Shown here one piece after another: positions 42,608 to 50,575 of a DNA stretch of 64,000 nucleotides. A program made the position numbers and the translations under genes. Numbering within the stretch: position 1 is the stretch's first letter; each line of letters opens with the position of its first letter. The stretch lies in the NCBI RefSeq assembly GCF_901827155.1, contig NZ_LR594659.1, positions 5,242,501 through 5,306,500 on the forward strand, given 5' to 3'. A model generated the notes under the pieces. It ran no database searches and had not been told where the DNA came from. It worked only from the letters and a program-made list of their open reading frames with translations. This DNA comes from Variovorax sp. PBL-H6 (GTDB taxonomy: Bacteria; Pseudomonadota; Gammaproteobacteria; Burkholderiales; Burkholderiaceae_C).

Positions 42608-44411
42608 CGGGTTCCTTCGAGGTGTCGGTGATCCTGGACGAGAGCGACGGCTCCAGTCCTGCCAGGTGGCGGCCGGTGATGTAGCCGAAGGTCATGATCG
42701 GTCCGAGCGTGATGCCGGCACCGGGGTAGTTGCCGCCCATCACGCTGGCGCGGTCGTTGCCCACCGCGTACAGGCCCTCGATCGGCTGGTCCCTCGCGTC
42801 GAGCACGCGGCCCACCACGTCGGTGGTGATGCCGTCGAAGGTGCCCAGGTCGCCCATCACGATGCGCAGCGCGTAGTAGGGGCCGTTGCCGATCGGCGCG
42901 ACGCACGGGTTCGGCTTGTTGTCCGGGTCGGCGAGATAGCGGTTGAACGACGTGGTGCCGCGCCCGAACTGGCGGTCGACGCCCTCCGCGGCGCCCTTGT
43001 TGTACTCGCGCACGGTCTGCTCCAGCCCCTGCGGGTCGATGCCCGCGTTCTGCGCCAGTTCGCGCAGCGTCGCGCCCTTGGCCAGGTAGCCGTTGCGCAC
43101 GAGCGGCCTGAGCGGCATCGGCGCCGGCTTGGCATAGCCCAGGCCGTACTTGCTGATCGTGCCCTGGTCGCAGACCAGCCACATGCCGGTGTCTGCCCCC
43201 TGCCCCGCCGAGACCATTGCCGCGCCCACGTCGTGGTAGGAATTCGACTCGTTGGTGAAGCGCCTGCCGTTCTTCAGCACGCCGATGATGCCCGGCTTGT
43301 AGCGGTCCAGCAGGTGCGGGAATGCCCCGTACTCGCCCTTGCCGAGCGGCACCTTGGAGGTCGGCATCCAGGCCGCGGGCGAGCTGTAGCGGATCTCGAC
43401 GCGGCCCCCGGCCTTCTCGGCCAGCCGCGCCCCGTCACCGGTGTTGCCCCGAGGCACGGGAGAGAAATGCTCGCCGCCGGACTGCACGTGCGGGTAGGCC
43501 CGCGCGATGCGCTGCGCATCGTGCGAGAACCCGCCGCCGGCCAGCACCACGCCCTTGCGCGCGACGATGCGCTGCAGCCCCTCGGGCCCCTTCACCAGCG
43601 CGCCGGTCACGCGGCCGTCCTGCACGATCAGTTCCTGCGCCGGCGTTCGGGTGCGGATCGGGATCTTCAGGTCGAGCGCCGACTTCGCGAGGCGCGCCGC
43701 CAGCGCGTTCCCGCTCGTCACGTTGATGCCGCGGCGGTACAGCGCCAGCTCCTTCACGTGATCGAGCAGGCGTTTCACCACATACCTGAACGAAGTGAAG
43801 GACCTGGTGAAGCCGAAGAAGTGCTTGAGGTCCGCGTTGGCGGAGTTGAACATCATCCCGATGAAGGTGATGGTGGCCAGCGGCGGGCGCAGGCGCGCCA
43901 TGTCCGGACCCAGTTCGCGGATGTCGTAGGGCGCCGCGAGGATCGAGCGGCCGATGTCGACGCCGCCCTCGGCATCAGGGTGGTAATCGGGGTACAGCGT
44001 CGGGATGAACCGGACCTCGGTCTCGCGCTCGAAGAACGCCACCATCTCCGGGCCCTTGTCGATGAAGGCCTCCGCCGCCGGGCCGTCGTACCAGCGGCCG
44101 GTCTCGGCCTTCATGTAGCGGATCACCGCATCGCGTGTGTCCGCGTAGCCGGCCTTCCTGGCATGCGGCGACAGCGGGATCCAGAGCACCCCGCCGGAGA
44201 ACGCGGTCGTGCCGCCGAACACCGGCTCCTTCTCGACGACGATGACGTCCAGGCCGTGCTTCCTCGCGGTGATGGCCGTGGACAACCCGCCGGCGCCGGA
44301 GCCGATCACCAGGACATCGCATTCTGTCGCGGGCATTTCGTTCATAGGCACTGAAGCACCTTCGCCTTCCGCTGCGGTGCTATTCGCCTTCGGAGCGGCC
44401 GTTCGTCTCAT
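42591..44411 (-). CDS. FAD-dependent oxidoreductase, ketosteroid dehydrogenase-like
   Basis: This 606-aa flavoprotein has the dinucleotide fold VLVIGSGAGGLSTAITAR (about 34-51) and the GGTTAFSGG motif. The C-terminal DLGTFDGITTD, GLYAVGND and PGAGITLGPIMTFGYITGRH are typical of 3-ketosteroid delta-1-dehydrogenase and fumarate-reductase-like enzymes. It probably introduces a double bond next to a carbonyl in a cyclic or CoA-bound substrate. ATG 44411 overlaps the upstream stop by ATGA, so it is translationally coupled to the flavin reductase. Confidence 0.87.
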   Translation of the reverse strand: MRRTAAPKANSTAAEGEGASVPMNEMPATECDVLVIGSGAGGLSTAITARKHGLDVIVVEKEPVFGGTTAFSGGVLWIPLSPHARKAGYADTRDAVIRYMKAETGRWYDGPAAEAFIDKGPEMVAFFERETEVRFIPTLYPDYHPDAEGGVDIGRSILAAPYDIRELGPDMARLRPPLATITFIGMMFNSANADLKHFFGFTRSFTSFRYVVKRLLDHVKELALYRRGINVTSGNALAARLAKSALDLKIPIRTRTPAQELIVQDGRVTGALVKGPEGLQRIVARKGVVLAGGGFSHDAQRIARAYPHVQSGGEHFSPVPRGNTGDGARLAEKAGGRVEIRYSSPAAWMPTSKVPLGKGEYGAFPHLLDRYKPGIIGVLKNGRRFTNESNSYHDVGAAMVSAGQGADTGMWLVCDQGTISKYGLGYAKPAPMPLRPLVRNGYLAKGATLRELAQNAGIDPQGLEQTVREYNKGAAEGVDRQFGRGTTSFNRYLADPDNKPNPCVAPIGNGPYYALRIVMGDLGTFDGITTDVVGRVLDARDQPIEGLYAVGNDRASVMGGNYPGAGITLGPIMTFGYITGRHLAGLEPSLSSRITDTSKEPDAVPA

Positions 44412-45367
44412 GTATGCGCCTCCTGGGTCGCGACATCGCGGCGAAGCTGGTCGAAATAGTGGCTCATCTCGCATTCCGCGGCGTCGGGGTCACGCTCGCG
44501 CATGTGCGCAAGGATCTTCCTGCGCACCGGCACCAGCTCGGGACGGGCGCGCAGCGTCGCGTCGGTCTGCAGCACATGGCGCACCAGCGTGGTCAGCGTC
44601 TCGGCCACGACGACCAGCACGTCGTTGTGCGCCGCCTGCGTGACCAGGCGAAAGAACTCGATGCTGGCCTCGGCGCGCTGGGCCGCATCGGCATAGTTCT
44701 CGATCTGGGCGATGTTGCGCTCGATGGCATCGAAGTCTTCCGGCGAGCCGTTCTGGCAGGCAAGCCGCAGGAGCATGCAGTTGATCAGGCGCCGCGCCTG
44801 GTCGAGGTGGAGCGAATCCATCCGGCCGCCGGCAGCGAGCTCACGCAGCGATTGCGTCAGCATCATGTAGGCGCCCTTGTAGAACACCAGTGAGGTTTCC
44901 TCGGGCCCATGGTCGAAGCGCGCCACGTGCCCCAGGAAGAGCACGTGGTCGCCCGCCAGGTGCTCGGCGAACTTGTCGCACTCGAAGGTGGCCACGCTGC
45001 CCGCGATCACGGGCAGCCCGCGGTGGCCCGGCATCCACGTCACGCCGTCGAACTTGTCGACCACGGCGCCACTGGCGAAGCGCGCCGACAGCTCCTTCTG
45101 GTCCTCCGCCAGCACATTGATGGCAAAGGCACCGGCTTGGCGAAAAGCCTCCAGGCTCTTGCTCGCCAGTCGCAGCCCCCAGGACACCAGCGGCGGCTCC
45201 AGCGACACCGAGCTGAAGGAATTGCAGGTCAGCCCGACCGGCTTGCCGTCGAGACCGGTCGTGGTGATGATGGCCACGCCGGTGGGAAAGCTGCCGAGGG
45301 CGTTGCGGAAAGCCCGCGAGTCGAAGGCGGCCTGCGGGTCGGCGGGCGCGGGGATCAGGGTCGTCAC
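44408..45367 (-). CDS. Flavin reductase domain fused to GntR-type FCD sensor domain
   Basis: The protein has 319 aa. Residues 1-165 are a flavin reductase/FMN-binding split barrel (NALGSFPTGVAIITT, PVGLTCNSFSSVSLEPPLVSW, KEGAY-like FYKGAYM). Residues about 175-319 are an all-helical FCD domain without a DNA-binding domain. Its sequence closely tracks the FCD domain of the GntR regulator at 49624-50382: both have DFxAIERNIAxIE and ARPELVPVRR. The reductase part should supply reduced flavin to a monooxygenase; the FCD part may sense the substrate. GTG 45367 was chosen because it has GGAG at 6 bp and lies just downstream of the palindromic operator; longer frames would cross it. Confidence 0.85.
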   Translation of the reverse strand: MTTLIPAPADPQAAFDSRAFRNALGSFPTGVAIITTTGLDGKPVGLTCNSFSSVSLEPPLVSWGLRLASKSLEAFRQAGAFAINVLAEDQKELSARFASGAVVDKFDGVTWMPGHRGLPVIAGSVATFECDKFAEHLAGDHVLFLGHVARFDHGPEETSLVFYKGAYMMLTQSLRELAAGGRMDSLHLDQARRLINCMLLRLACQNGSPEDFDAIERNIAQIENYADAAQRAEASIEFFRLVTQAAHNDVLVVVAETLTTLVRHVLQTDATLRARPELVPVRRKILAHMRERDPDAAECEMSHYFDQLRRDVATQEAHT

Positions 45368-45385
45368 TGGCAGCTCCGAACGTTG

Positions 45386-45400
45386 AATGGTTTGACCATT
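45386..45400. promoter_or_regulatory. GntR/FCD-type operator AATGGTTTGACCATT (copy 1)
   Basis: The perfect palindrome AATGGT-TTG-ACCATT matches the TGGT-N3-ACCA form known for FadR/FCD-class GntR regulators. It lies between the divergent flavin reductase-FCD gene (19 bp from its start) and the thiolase-like gene (44 bp from its start). An identical copy is at 49561. Confidence 0.8.
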
Positions 45401-45443
45401 ATAGGTATACTGGACTGCCATTTCAACCAAGGGGACCCACCCA

Positions 45444-46637
45444 ATGACTCGTCGAGTTGCCATCATCGGCACCAGCGCGATCCCGGTCGGCCGTCACCAG
45501 ACCAAGGCGGAAGAGCCGCTGCAGGTCCTGGAGCAGGAGATCATGACCCGGCTGGTGGTCGAGGCGGTCGCGGATGCCGGCGTCGAGAAGAAGGACATCG
45601 GCAGTCTCGTTCTGACGCTGCCCAGGCCCTACACGCTGCAGAAGTACTTTTCCACTTTCCTGGTCAGCCACCTGCGCCTGCAGTGCACTGGAAGCGTGCT
45701 GGAGGTCATGGGCAACGGCATGACCGGCGCGGTGTGCTTCGACCGCGCCTGCGACGAGATCCTGCTCGGACGCACCGATGTCGCGCTCGCGCTCGGCATC
45801 AACATGGAGGCCGCAACCTCGGCCTCCGAGCATGCGATGAGCAGCATGCGCACCACCGGCGACGTGGACTTCCATGCCTCGAGCGGCTTCATCCCGATCA
45901 GCTGGTACGCCATGGACGCCATGCGCTACATGCACGAATACGGCGCCACGCGCGAACACTTCGGCGCCGTGGCGGTCAAGAACCGCTGGCATGCCTCGAT
46001 GAACCCGCTCGCGCAGTATCGCAAGCCGATCACGCTGCCGGAGGTGCTCGAGCAGCGCCCGATCGTGGAGCCGCTCGGCCTCTATGACGTGCCGGGCCGC
46101 AGCGACGGCGCCGCCTGCCTCGTGCTGGCTTCGGAGGAGGTCGCGAAATCGCTGGGGCGGCCCTATGCGCTGGTGCGCGGGCGCGGCTTCTGCCATGACG
46201 GCTCGCACCAGATCAACGAGGTGCCCAACGACATGACCGAGCTGATCGCCGCCAAGGCGGCCGCGGCCACCGCCTACCGGCAGGCCGGCATCGCGGCCGC
46301 GGACATCGATGTGGCGGAGTTCTATGCGCCCTGCACCGTGGTGGAGGTGCTGGTGAGCGAGGCCGTGGGCTTCTTCGGTCGCGGCGAAGGCGCACCGGCC
46401 GCCGCCGAGGGCCGAACGAAGATCGGCGGGCAGATTCCCATATCGACCTCGGGCGGCCTGACCTCGCGCGGCCATCCGGCGTACGTCACCTCGCTCTACA
46501 ACTACTGCGAGATGGCCGACCAGCTGCGCGGCCGCGCCGGCGAGCGCCAGGTCGCAGATGCCCGGCTGGGGCTGACTACCGGCGAGCTCGGCAACTACAA
46601 CGCCGCACTCGCGCACGTCCTGGAGGCGCAACGATGA
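45444..46637 (+). CDS. Thiolase-like protein lacking the nucleophilic Cys (Ltp/SCP-x type)
   Basis: This 397-aa thiolase fold begins MTRRVAIIGTSAIPVG and retains the C-terminal LTSRGHPAYVT. At the position of the nucleophile (CxSG) it has Gly92-Met-Thr-Gly, so classical Claisen thiolysis is unlikely. Thiolase-like lipid-transfer proteins of this kind pair with DUF35 partners. In steroid side-chain breakdown, Ltp2 with a DUF35 protein is a retro-aldolase. The next gene, overlapping by ATGA, is such a DUF35 protein. Confidence 0.82.
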   Translation: MTRRVAIIGTSAIPVGRHQTKAEEPLQVLEQEIMTRLVVEAVADAGVEKKDIGSLVLTLPRPYTLQKYFSTFLVSHLRLQCTGSVLEVMGNGMTGAVCFDRACDEILLGRTDVALALGINMEAATSASEHAMSSMRTTGDVDFHASSGFIPISWYAMDAMRYMHEYGATREHFGAVAVKNRWHASMNPLAQYRKPITLPEVLEQRPIVEPLGLYDVPGRSDGAACLVLASEEVAKSLGRPYALVRGRGFCHDGSHQINEVPNDMTELIAAKAAAATAYRQAGIAAADIDVAEFYAPCTVVEVLVSEAVGFFGRGEGAPAAAEGRTKIGGQIPISTSGGLTSRGHPAYVTSLYNYCEMADQLRGRAGERQVADARLGLTTGELGNYNAALAHVLEAQR

Positions 46638-47056
46638 CGCTCGAACTGATTCCCGTGCCGCGCCAGCGTGCCTATCCGCCGCGCGTGTCGGCGTTCACGC
46701 AGACGTTCTGGCAGGGCCTGGGCGCCGGCCGCTGGCAGACCACCTGCTGCGAGGCATGCGGCAAGTTCACCTTCCCGCCCAAGCCCGTATGCCCCCACTG
46801 CTGGTCAGACCGCATGCAGTGGAAGGACCTGGACGAGCGCGGCACGCTCTATTCATGGACCCGCATCCATGCCGCGCCCAAGGTGTTCGTCGACGAGGCG
46901 CCCTACGCCGTGTGCGTGGTCGACCTGGATCTCGGCCTGCGCATCGCCACCCGCCTGGTGGAGCGCCCAGGCAAGCCCTTCCAGTGCGGCATGCCGGTCG
47001 AACTCGTCGTGCTGCAGTACGAAGACGGGCCCCTGCTCGCTTCGCGTCCCCTCTGA
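46634..47056 (+). CDS. Zn-ribbon OB-fold protein (DUF35)
   Basis: This 140-aa protein has a rubredoxin-like zinc ribbon (CCEACGKFTFPPKPVCPHC, about 38-56) followed by an OB-fold (GTLYSWTRIHAAPKVF onward). DUF35 proteins bind and activate thiolase-like partners. Translationally coupled to the thiolase-like gene by a 4-bp overlap. Confidence 0.88.
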   Translation: MTLELIPVPRQRAYPPRVSAFTQTFWQGLGAGRWQTTCCEACGKFTFPPKPVCPHCWSDRMQWKDLDERGTLYSWTRIHAAPKVFVDEAPYAVCVVDLDLGLRIATRLVERPGKPFQCGMPVELVVLQYEDGPLLASRPL

Positions 47057-47070
47057 AAAAGGAGCAAGCC

Positions 47071-47397
47071 ATGTTCTACGAATTCCGCACCTACACCTGC
47101 GCTCCCGGCAAGCTGCCCGCAGCGCTCAAGCGCTTCGAGACCGTCACCCTCGGGCTCTTCGACAAGCACCGCATCCAACGCATCACGCCGGTGTTCACGG
47201 TGGCCGTCGGCGATGACAACACGCAGCTCAAGTACGTGCTGCAGTGGCAGTCGCACGAGGAACGGGACCGCGCATGGGCAGCCTTCCGCGCAGACCCCGA
47301 ATGGCAGAAAGCCCTGGCCGATACCGACAAGGACGGTCCGCTGGTCCAGAAGATCTCGAACGAACTGCTTGCCGCGGCGCCTTTCTCACTGAAGTGA
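47071..47397 (+). CDS. NIPSNAP family protein (second)
   Basis: This 108-aa protein has FYEFRTYTCAPGKLPAALKRFE and the C-terminal ERDRAWAAFRADPEWQKA, a standard NIPSNAP domain. AAAAAGGAGCAAGCC gives a strong ribosome site for ATG 47071. It is the third gene after the operator at 45386 and is distinct from the NIPSNAP at 42275. Confidence 0.87.
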   Translation: MFYEFRTYTCAPGKLPAALKRFETVTLGLFDKHRIQRITPVFTVAVGDDNTQLKYVLQWQSHEERDRAWAAFRADPEWQKALADTDKDGPLVQKISNELLAAAPFSLK

Positions 47398-47415
47398 GAC
47401 GCTAGAATCCGCGCC

Positions 47416-48174
47416 GTGATCCACGCCGACTTCCGCCCGAAAGAAGCCTCCGAATTCTCTCTCGGGTTCGAGCCCATCGCGCCCTCGCGCGCGTTCGAGG
47501 AAATCGCGGCGCAGATCCGCGAGCTGGTGGCCACCGGCCGTCTCAAGCCCGGCGACCGGCTCCCCGCCGAGCGCGATCTCTCCGCCAAGTTCAAGGTCAG
47601 CCGCAACACGCTGCGCGAGGCGCTGCGCGCGCTCGAGCTGAGCGGCATGATCGAGCTGCGCAAGGGCGCGTCCGGCGGCGCCTTCGTGCTGCCCGGCAGC
47701 TCCGGCGTGATCGTCAACGGCCTGCGCGACCTCTACCACCTCGGCGCCATCAAGCCCGAGCACCTGACCGAGGCGCGGGTGTGGCTCAGCGACATCGTGG
47801 TGCGCGTGGCCTGCGAGCGCCTGACCGAGGAAGACCTCCAGGCGCTCGAAGAGAACGTGGCGCTGGCTGCCAAGGCCAACAAGGCCGGCAACTTCCAGGA
47901 GCGCGCGGACCTGCACCGCGAGTTCCACAACCTGCTGGCCGTGGCCACCCGCAACCCGATCATCCAGATCACCATGGAAGGCGTGATGGAGGTGATGCGC
48001 GAGTTCGTCAAGGCGATCGGCCCGAGCGACAACACCTACACACTGCCCTCGCGCCGCCGCCTGCTCAAGCACCTGCGCGCGCGCGACGCGGACGCCGCCG
48101 TCGCCGAGATGAACAAGTTCCTGGAGCGCCTGCAGGCGAACTACATGGAACTGTGGAACTCCCGCACGCGGTAA
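47416..48174 (+). CDS. GntR-family (FadR/FCD) transcriptional regulator A
   Basis: This 252-aa protein has an N-terminal winged helix (LKPGDRLPAERDLSAKFKVS, then RNTLREALRALE) and a C-terminal FCD domain. The FCD retains the metal-type pattern DLHREFHNLL (about 168-177). Starts at GTG 47416, 18 bp after the NIPSNAP gene, so it is probably in the same operon and autoregulated. A candidate for binding the AATGGTTTGACCATT sites. Confidence 0.9.
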   Translation: MIHADFRPKEASEFSLGFEPIAPSRAFEEIAAQIRELVATGRLKPGDRLPAERDLSAKFKVSRNTLREALRALELSGMIELRKGASGGAFVLPGSSGVIVNGLRDLYHLGAIKPEHLTEARVWLSDIVVRVACERLTEEDLQALEENVALAAKANKAGNFQERADLHREFHNLLAVATRNPIIQITMEGVMEVMREFVKAIGPSDNTYTLPSRRRLLKHLRARDADAAVAEMNKFLERLQANYMELWNSRTR

Positions 48175-48286
48175 GCCGCGCGGCAGCCGTCGCCGCGAAG
48201 CGGCCCGCCCGGCCCGCCCGGAAATCAGCGCTGCCCGCGCGTGACGGCGCAAACGGCCCTCTCGCCGCCATCGCCCCCATCGCCGG

Positions 48287-49519
48287 TCAGAACGTGTAGC
48301 CGTACTTCGAGGCGACTTCCTTGAAGCCGAACACGCGCGCGGCGTTCTCGCCCAGCACCTTGCGACGCGACACCTCGCTCAAATGTCCCATCTGGCGCTC
48401 GATCGCCTGTGCCGAGTGCGGCCAGGTGCCCTCGTGGTGCGGATAGTCGTTGGCCCACATGAAGTTGTCCTGCAGGCCGTGCTCTTCCATCAGGCCGAGG
48501 CCGGCGCGGTCCTCGCCGAAGGTCGCGAAGCCGCGCGCCTTGAAGTAGTCGGACGGCAGCATCTTCAGCTTGGGCTTCACCCAGAAGTGGTGCTTGAGGT
48601 ACGCCTCGTCCATCGCATCCAGCATCCACGGCACCCAGCCGATGCCAGCCTCGACACTGCCGAAGCGCAGTTCAGGAAAGCGCTCGGCCACGCCCGAGGC
48701 ACAGATGTTCACCAGCGGCTCCAGCGTCGGCGACAGCGAGTGCACGACGTAGTTCACCACCGCGCCGCCCAGGCCGCGCGTCGTGCGCGGGTCCTTGCCG
48801 GTGGAGACGTGAAAGGTGGCGGGCACGCCGGCCTCGACGAAGCGCGCCCACATCGGGTCGAACTCCACCTTGTTGTAGTTCAGCTCGTTGGTCTTGGGCG
48901 GGCCGAAGAGCGGCTTGCACGGCAGCGTGAAGTGGCGGAAGCCCAGCTTCAGGCAGCGGTCGACCTCCTTGAGCGTGGCCTCGACATTCCCGGTGGCCAG
49001 CGCGGCCGCGGGCGACAGACGCTCGACGTGGGGACCGAAGTTCTCCCAGGCCCAGGTGTTATAGATCTCGCACTGCGCGTGCGCGAAATCGGGATCGAAC
49101 GTGTACCACATGCCCAGGCCCTTGCCCGGGAAGATGATCTCGCCGTCGATGCCGTCCAGCTCCAGATCGCTCAGGCGCTGCTCCACGCTCGGGCCGCGCT
49201 CGGAGGCGGTCGCGCCGGCCCTGGAACGGGCCAGATCCTCGCCCTCCAGCTTGGCCAGGATCAGCCGATCCGGCTGCTCGGACGCTTCCATTTTTCGCCA
49301 CTGCACGCCCTTCTCGTCGATCCATACCTTGGGCAGGCGGTCGCGGTACTTGGCGTCGATGCGCTCGGCCCACAGGTTGCCTGGCTCGTTGGCGTGCGTG
49401 TCCGACGAGATCATCAGGTACTTGTCGGGCGCGCCCGGTTGCGGCGACTTCTCCCAGTCGACGGTGCCGGGAGTGTTCAGGCGCCATTGATTGGCTTCGT
49501 TGACGACGATCTCGGTCAT
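48287..49519 (-). CDS. Amidohydrolase family 2 (ACMSD-like) metal hydrolase
   Basis: This 410-aa TIM-barrel hydrolase/decarboxylase has an N-terminal metal region ISSDTHANEP (about 33-42), GIDGEIIFPG, a central TFHVST His, and the C-terminal WANDYPHHEGTWPHS with the catalytic Asp. These proteins hydrolyse or decarboxylate ring-derived acids. ATG 49519 is 42 bp downstream of an exact operator copy (49561-49575), so it belongs to the island regulon. Convergent with GntR A. Confidence 0.86.
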   Translation of the reverse strand: MTEIVVNEANQWRLNTPGTVDWEKSPQPGAPDKYLMISSDTHANEPGNLWAERIDAKYRDRLPKVWIDEKGVQWRKMEASEQPDRLILAKLEGEDLARSRAGATASERGPSVEQRLSDLELDGIDGEIIFPGKGLGMWYTFDPDFAHAQCEIYNTWAWENFGPHVERLSPAAALATGNVEATLKEVDRCLKLGFRHFTLPCKPLFGPPKTNELNYNKVEFDPMWARFVEAGVPATFHVSTGKDPRTTRGLGGAVVNYVVHSLSPTLEPLVNICASGVAERFPELRFGSVEAGIGWVPWMLDAMDEAYLKHHFWVKPKLKMLPSDYFKARGFATFGEDRAGLGLMEEHGLQDNFMWANDYPHHEGTWPHSAQAIERQMGHLSEVSRRKVLGENAARVFGFKEVASKYGYTF

Positions 49520-49560
49520 GACAGGTCCTCGAGGGGATGAATGTTGAACCAGCGGTTGTG

Positions 49561-49575
49561 AATGGTTTGACCATT
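49561..49575. promoter_or_regulatory. GntR/FCD-type operator AATGGTTTGACCATT (copy 2)
   Basis: Identical to copy 1 over 16 bp including the preceding G. It lies 42 bp upstream of the amidohydrolase start and 49 bp after the end of GntR B. Confidence 0.8.
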
Positions 49576-49623
49576 TTAAACCGCAAGCAACACCTGTCAA
49601 GCCCCGCGCCGAGGCGGTGCGCG

Positions 49624-50382
49624 TCAGCGGGCCGTCTTGGCGGCGATCCTGCGTGTCGGCGCCGGCACGGCAGCCACGGGCTCGGCGTCCATGCCTTCCT
49701 GGACGATGATCAGGTATTCGTCCATGCCTTTCGCGGCGGCCTTGGCATCGCGAGCGCGCAGTGCCTTGAGGATGCGCCGGCGCACCGGGACCAGCTCCGG
49801 GCGAGCCTTGCGGCCGGTCTGGTCGATGACGTAGCGGATGATGTCCGACAGCGAATCGACCAGCATCGCCAACACCTCGTTGCGGGTGGCGCGGGCGATC
49901 AGGCCGAAGAAGCGCACGCCCTCGTCGGCGCGGCGCCGCAGGTCTTCGCTGCTCTCGATCTCGGCGATGTTGCGCTCGATGGCGGCGAAGTCCTCCTCGG
50001 TGGCGCGTTCGCAGGCGAGCTCGATCACCATCCCGTTGATCAGCCGGCGGGCCTCGGCCAGGCCGGCGAGCGATACGCGGCCCAGGAACATCAGGTCTTG
50101 CAGCGACTGCGTGAGCAGCGCCGGATTGCCATCGCGGATGAAAGCGCCGCCCTTCACGCCCTTTCGAAGCGACACGACGCCCGAGATCTCCAGCGTGCGC
50201 AAGGCCTCGCGCACCGCAGGGCGGCTGACCTTGAATTCCACCGCGAGGTCGCGCTCGGCTGGCAGCTTGTCGCCGGGCTTGAGCACGCCGGAGGCCAGGC
50301 GCTTGCGGATCTGCTCGCAGATCTCCTCGAAGACGCGGCGCGTCTTCACCTCCTGGAAGGACAGCTGCGGTGTGGTTGCCAT
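49624..50382 (-). CDS. GntR-family (FadR/FCD) transcriptional regulator B
   Basis: This 252-aa protein has a winged helix (LKPGDKLPAERDLAVEFKVS, then RPAVREALRTLE) and an FCD domain. The FCD has GVRFFGLIARATRNEVL where metal-binding relatives have a D...FH pattern, so metal binding is doubtful. This FCD is the near twin of the one fused to the flavin reductase. It is divergent from the CoA transferase gene, with a degenerate operator between them. Confidence 0.9.
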   Translation of the reverse strand: MATTPQLSFQEVKTRRVFEEICEQIRKRLASGVLKPGDKLPAERDLAVEFKVSRPAVREALRTLEISGVVSLRKGVKGGAFIRDGNPALLTQSLQDLMFLGRVSLAGLAEARRLINGMVIELACERATEEDFAAIERNIAEIESSEDLRRRADEGVRFFGLIARATRNEVLAMLVDSLSDIIRYVIDQTGRKARPELVPVRRRILKALRARDAKAAAKGMDEYLIIVQEGMDAEPVAAVPAPTRRIAAKTAR

Positions 50383-50461
50383 TGCTTCTCGATGTGATTG
50401 GGTTCATCGAGGATAGCCCAAGGTGGGTAAGGGTCGGACAAGCCTAATCTCCTGTACGCCC

Positions 50462-50476
50462 AATGGACTGACCAAT
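50462..50476. promoter_or_regulatory. Degenerate GntR operator AATGGACTGACCAAT (copy 3)
   Basis: Twelve of 15 positions match the exact operator. It sits between divergent GntR B and the AMACR-like gene, 80 bp from the regulator start. This fits autoregulation plus control of the CoA transferase/MFS pair. Confidence 0.6.
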
Positions 50477-50575
50477 ACAATGTCGTACGGCCACCATCCC
50501 GATGGCCCCTGCTGCTGCCTGCTCGGAGAGGCCGGCGACAGCATCCTGGCCACCCTTGGACCCCTGGAGACCTTG

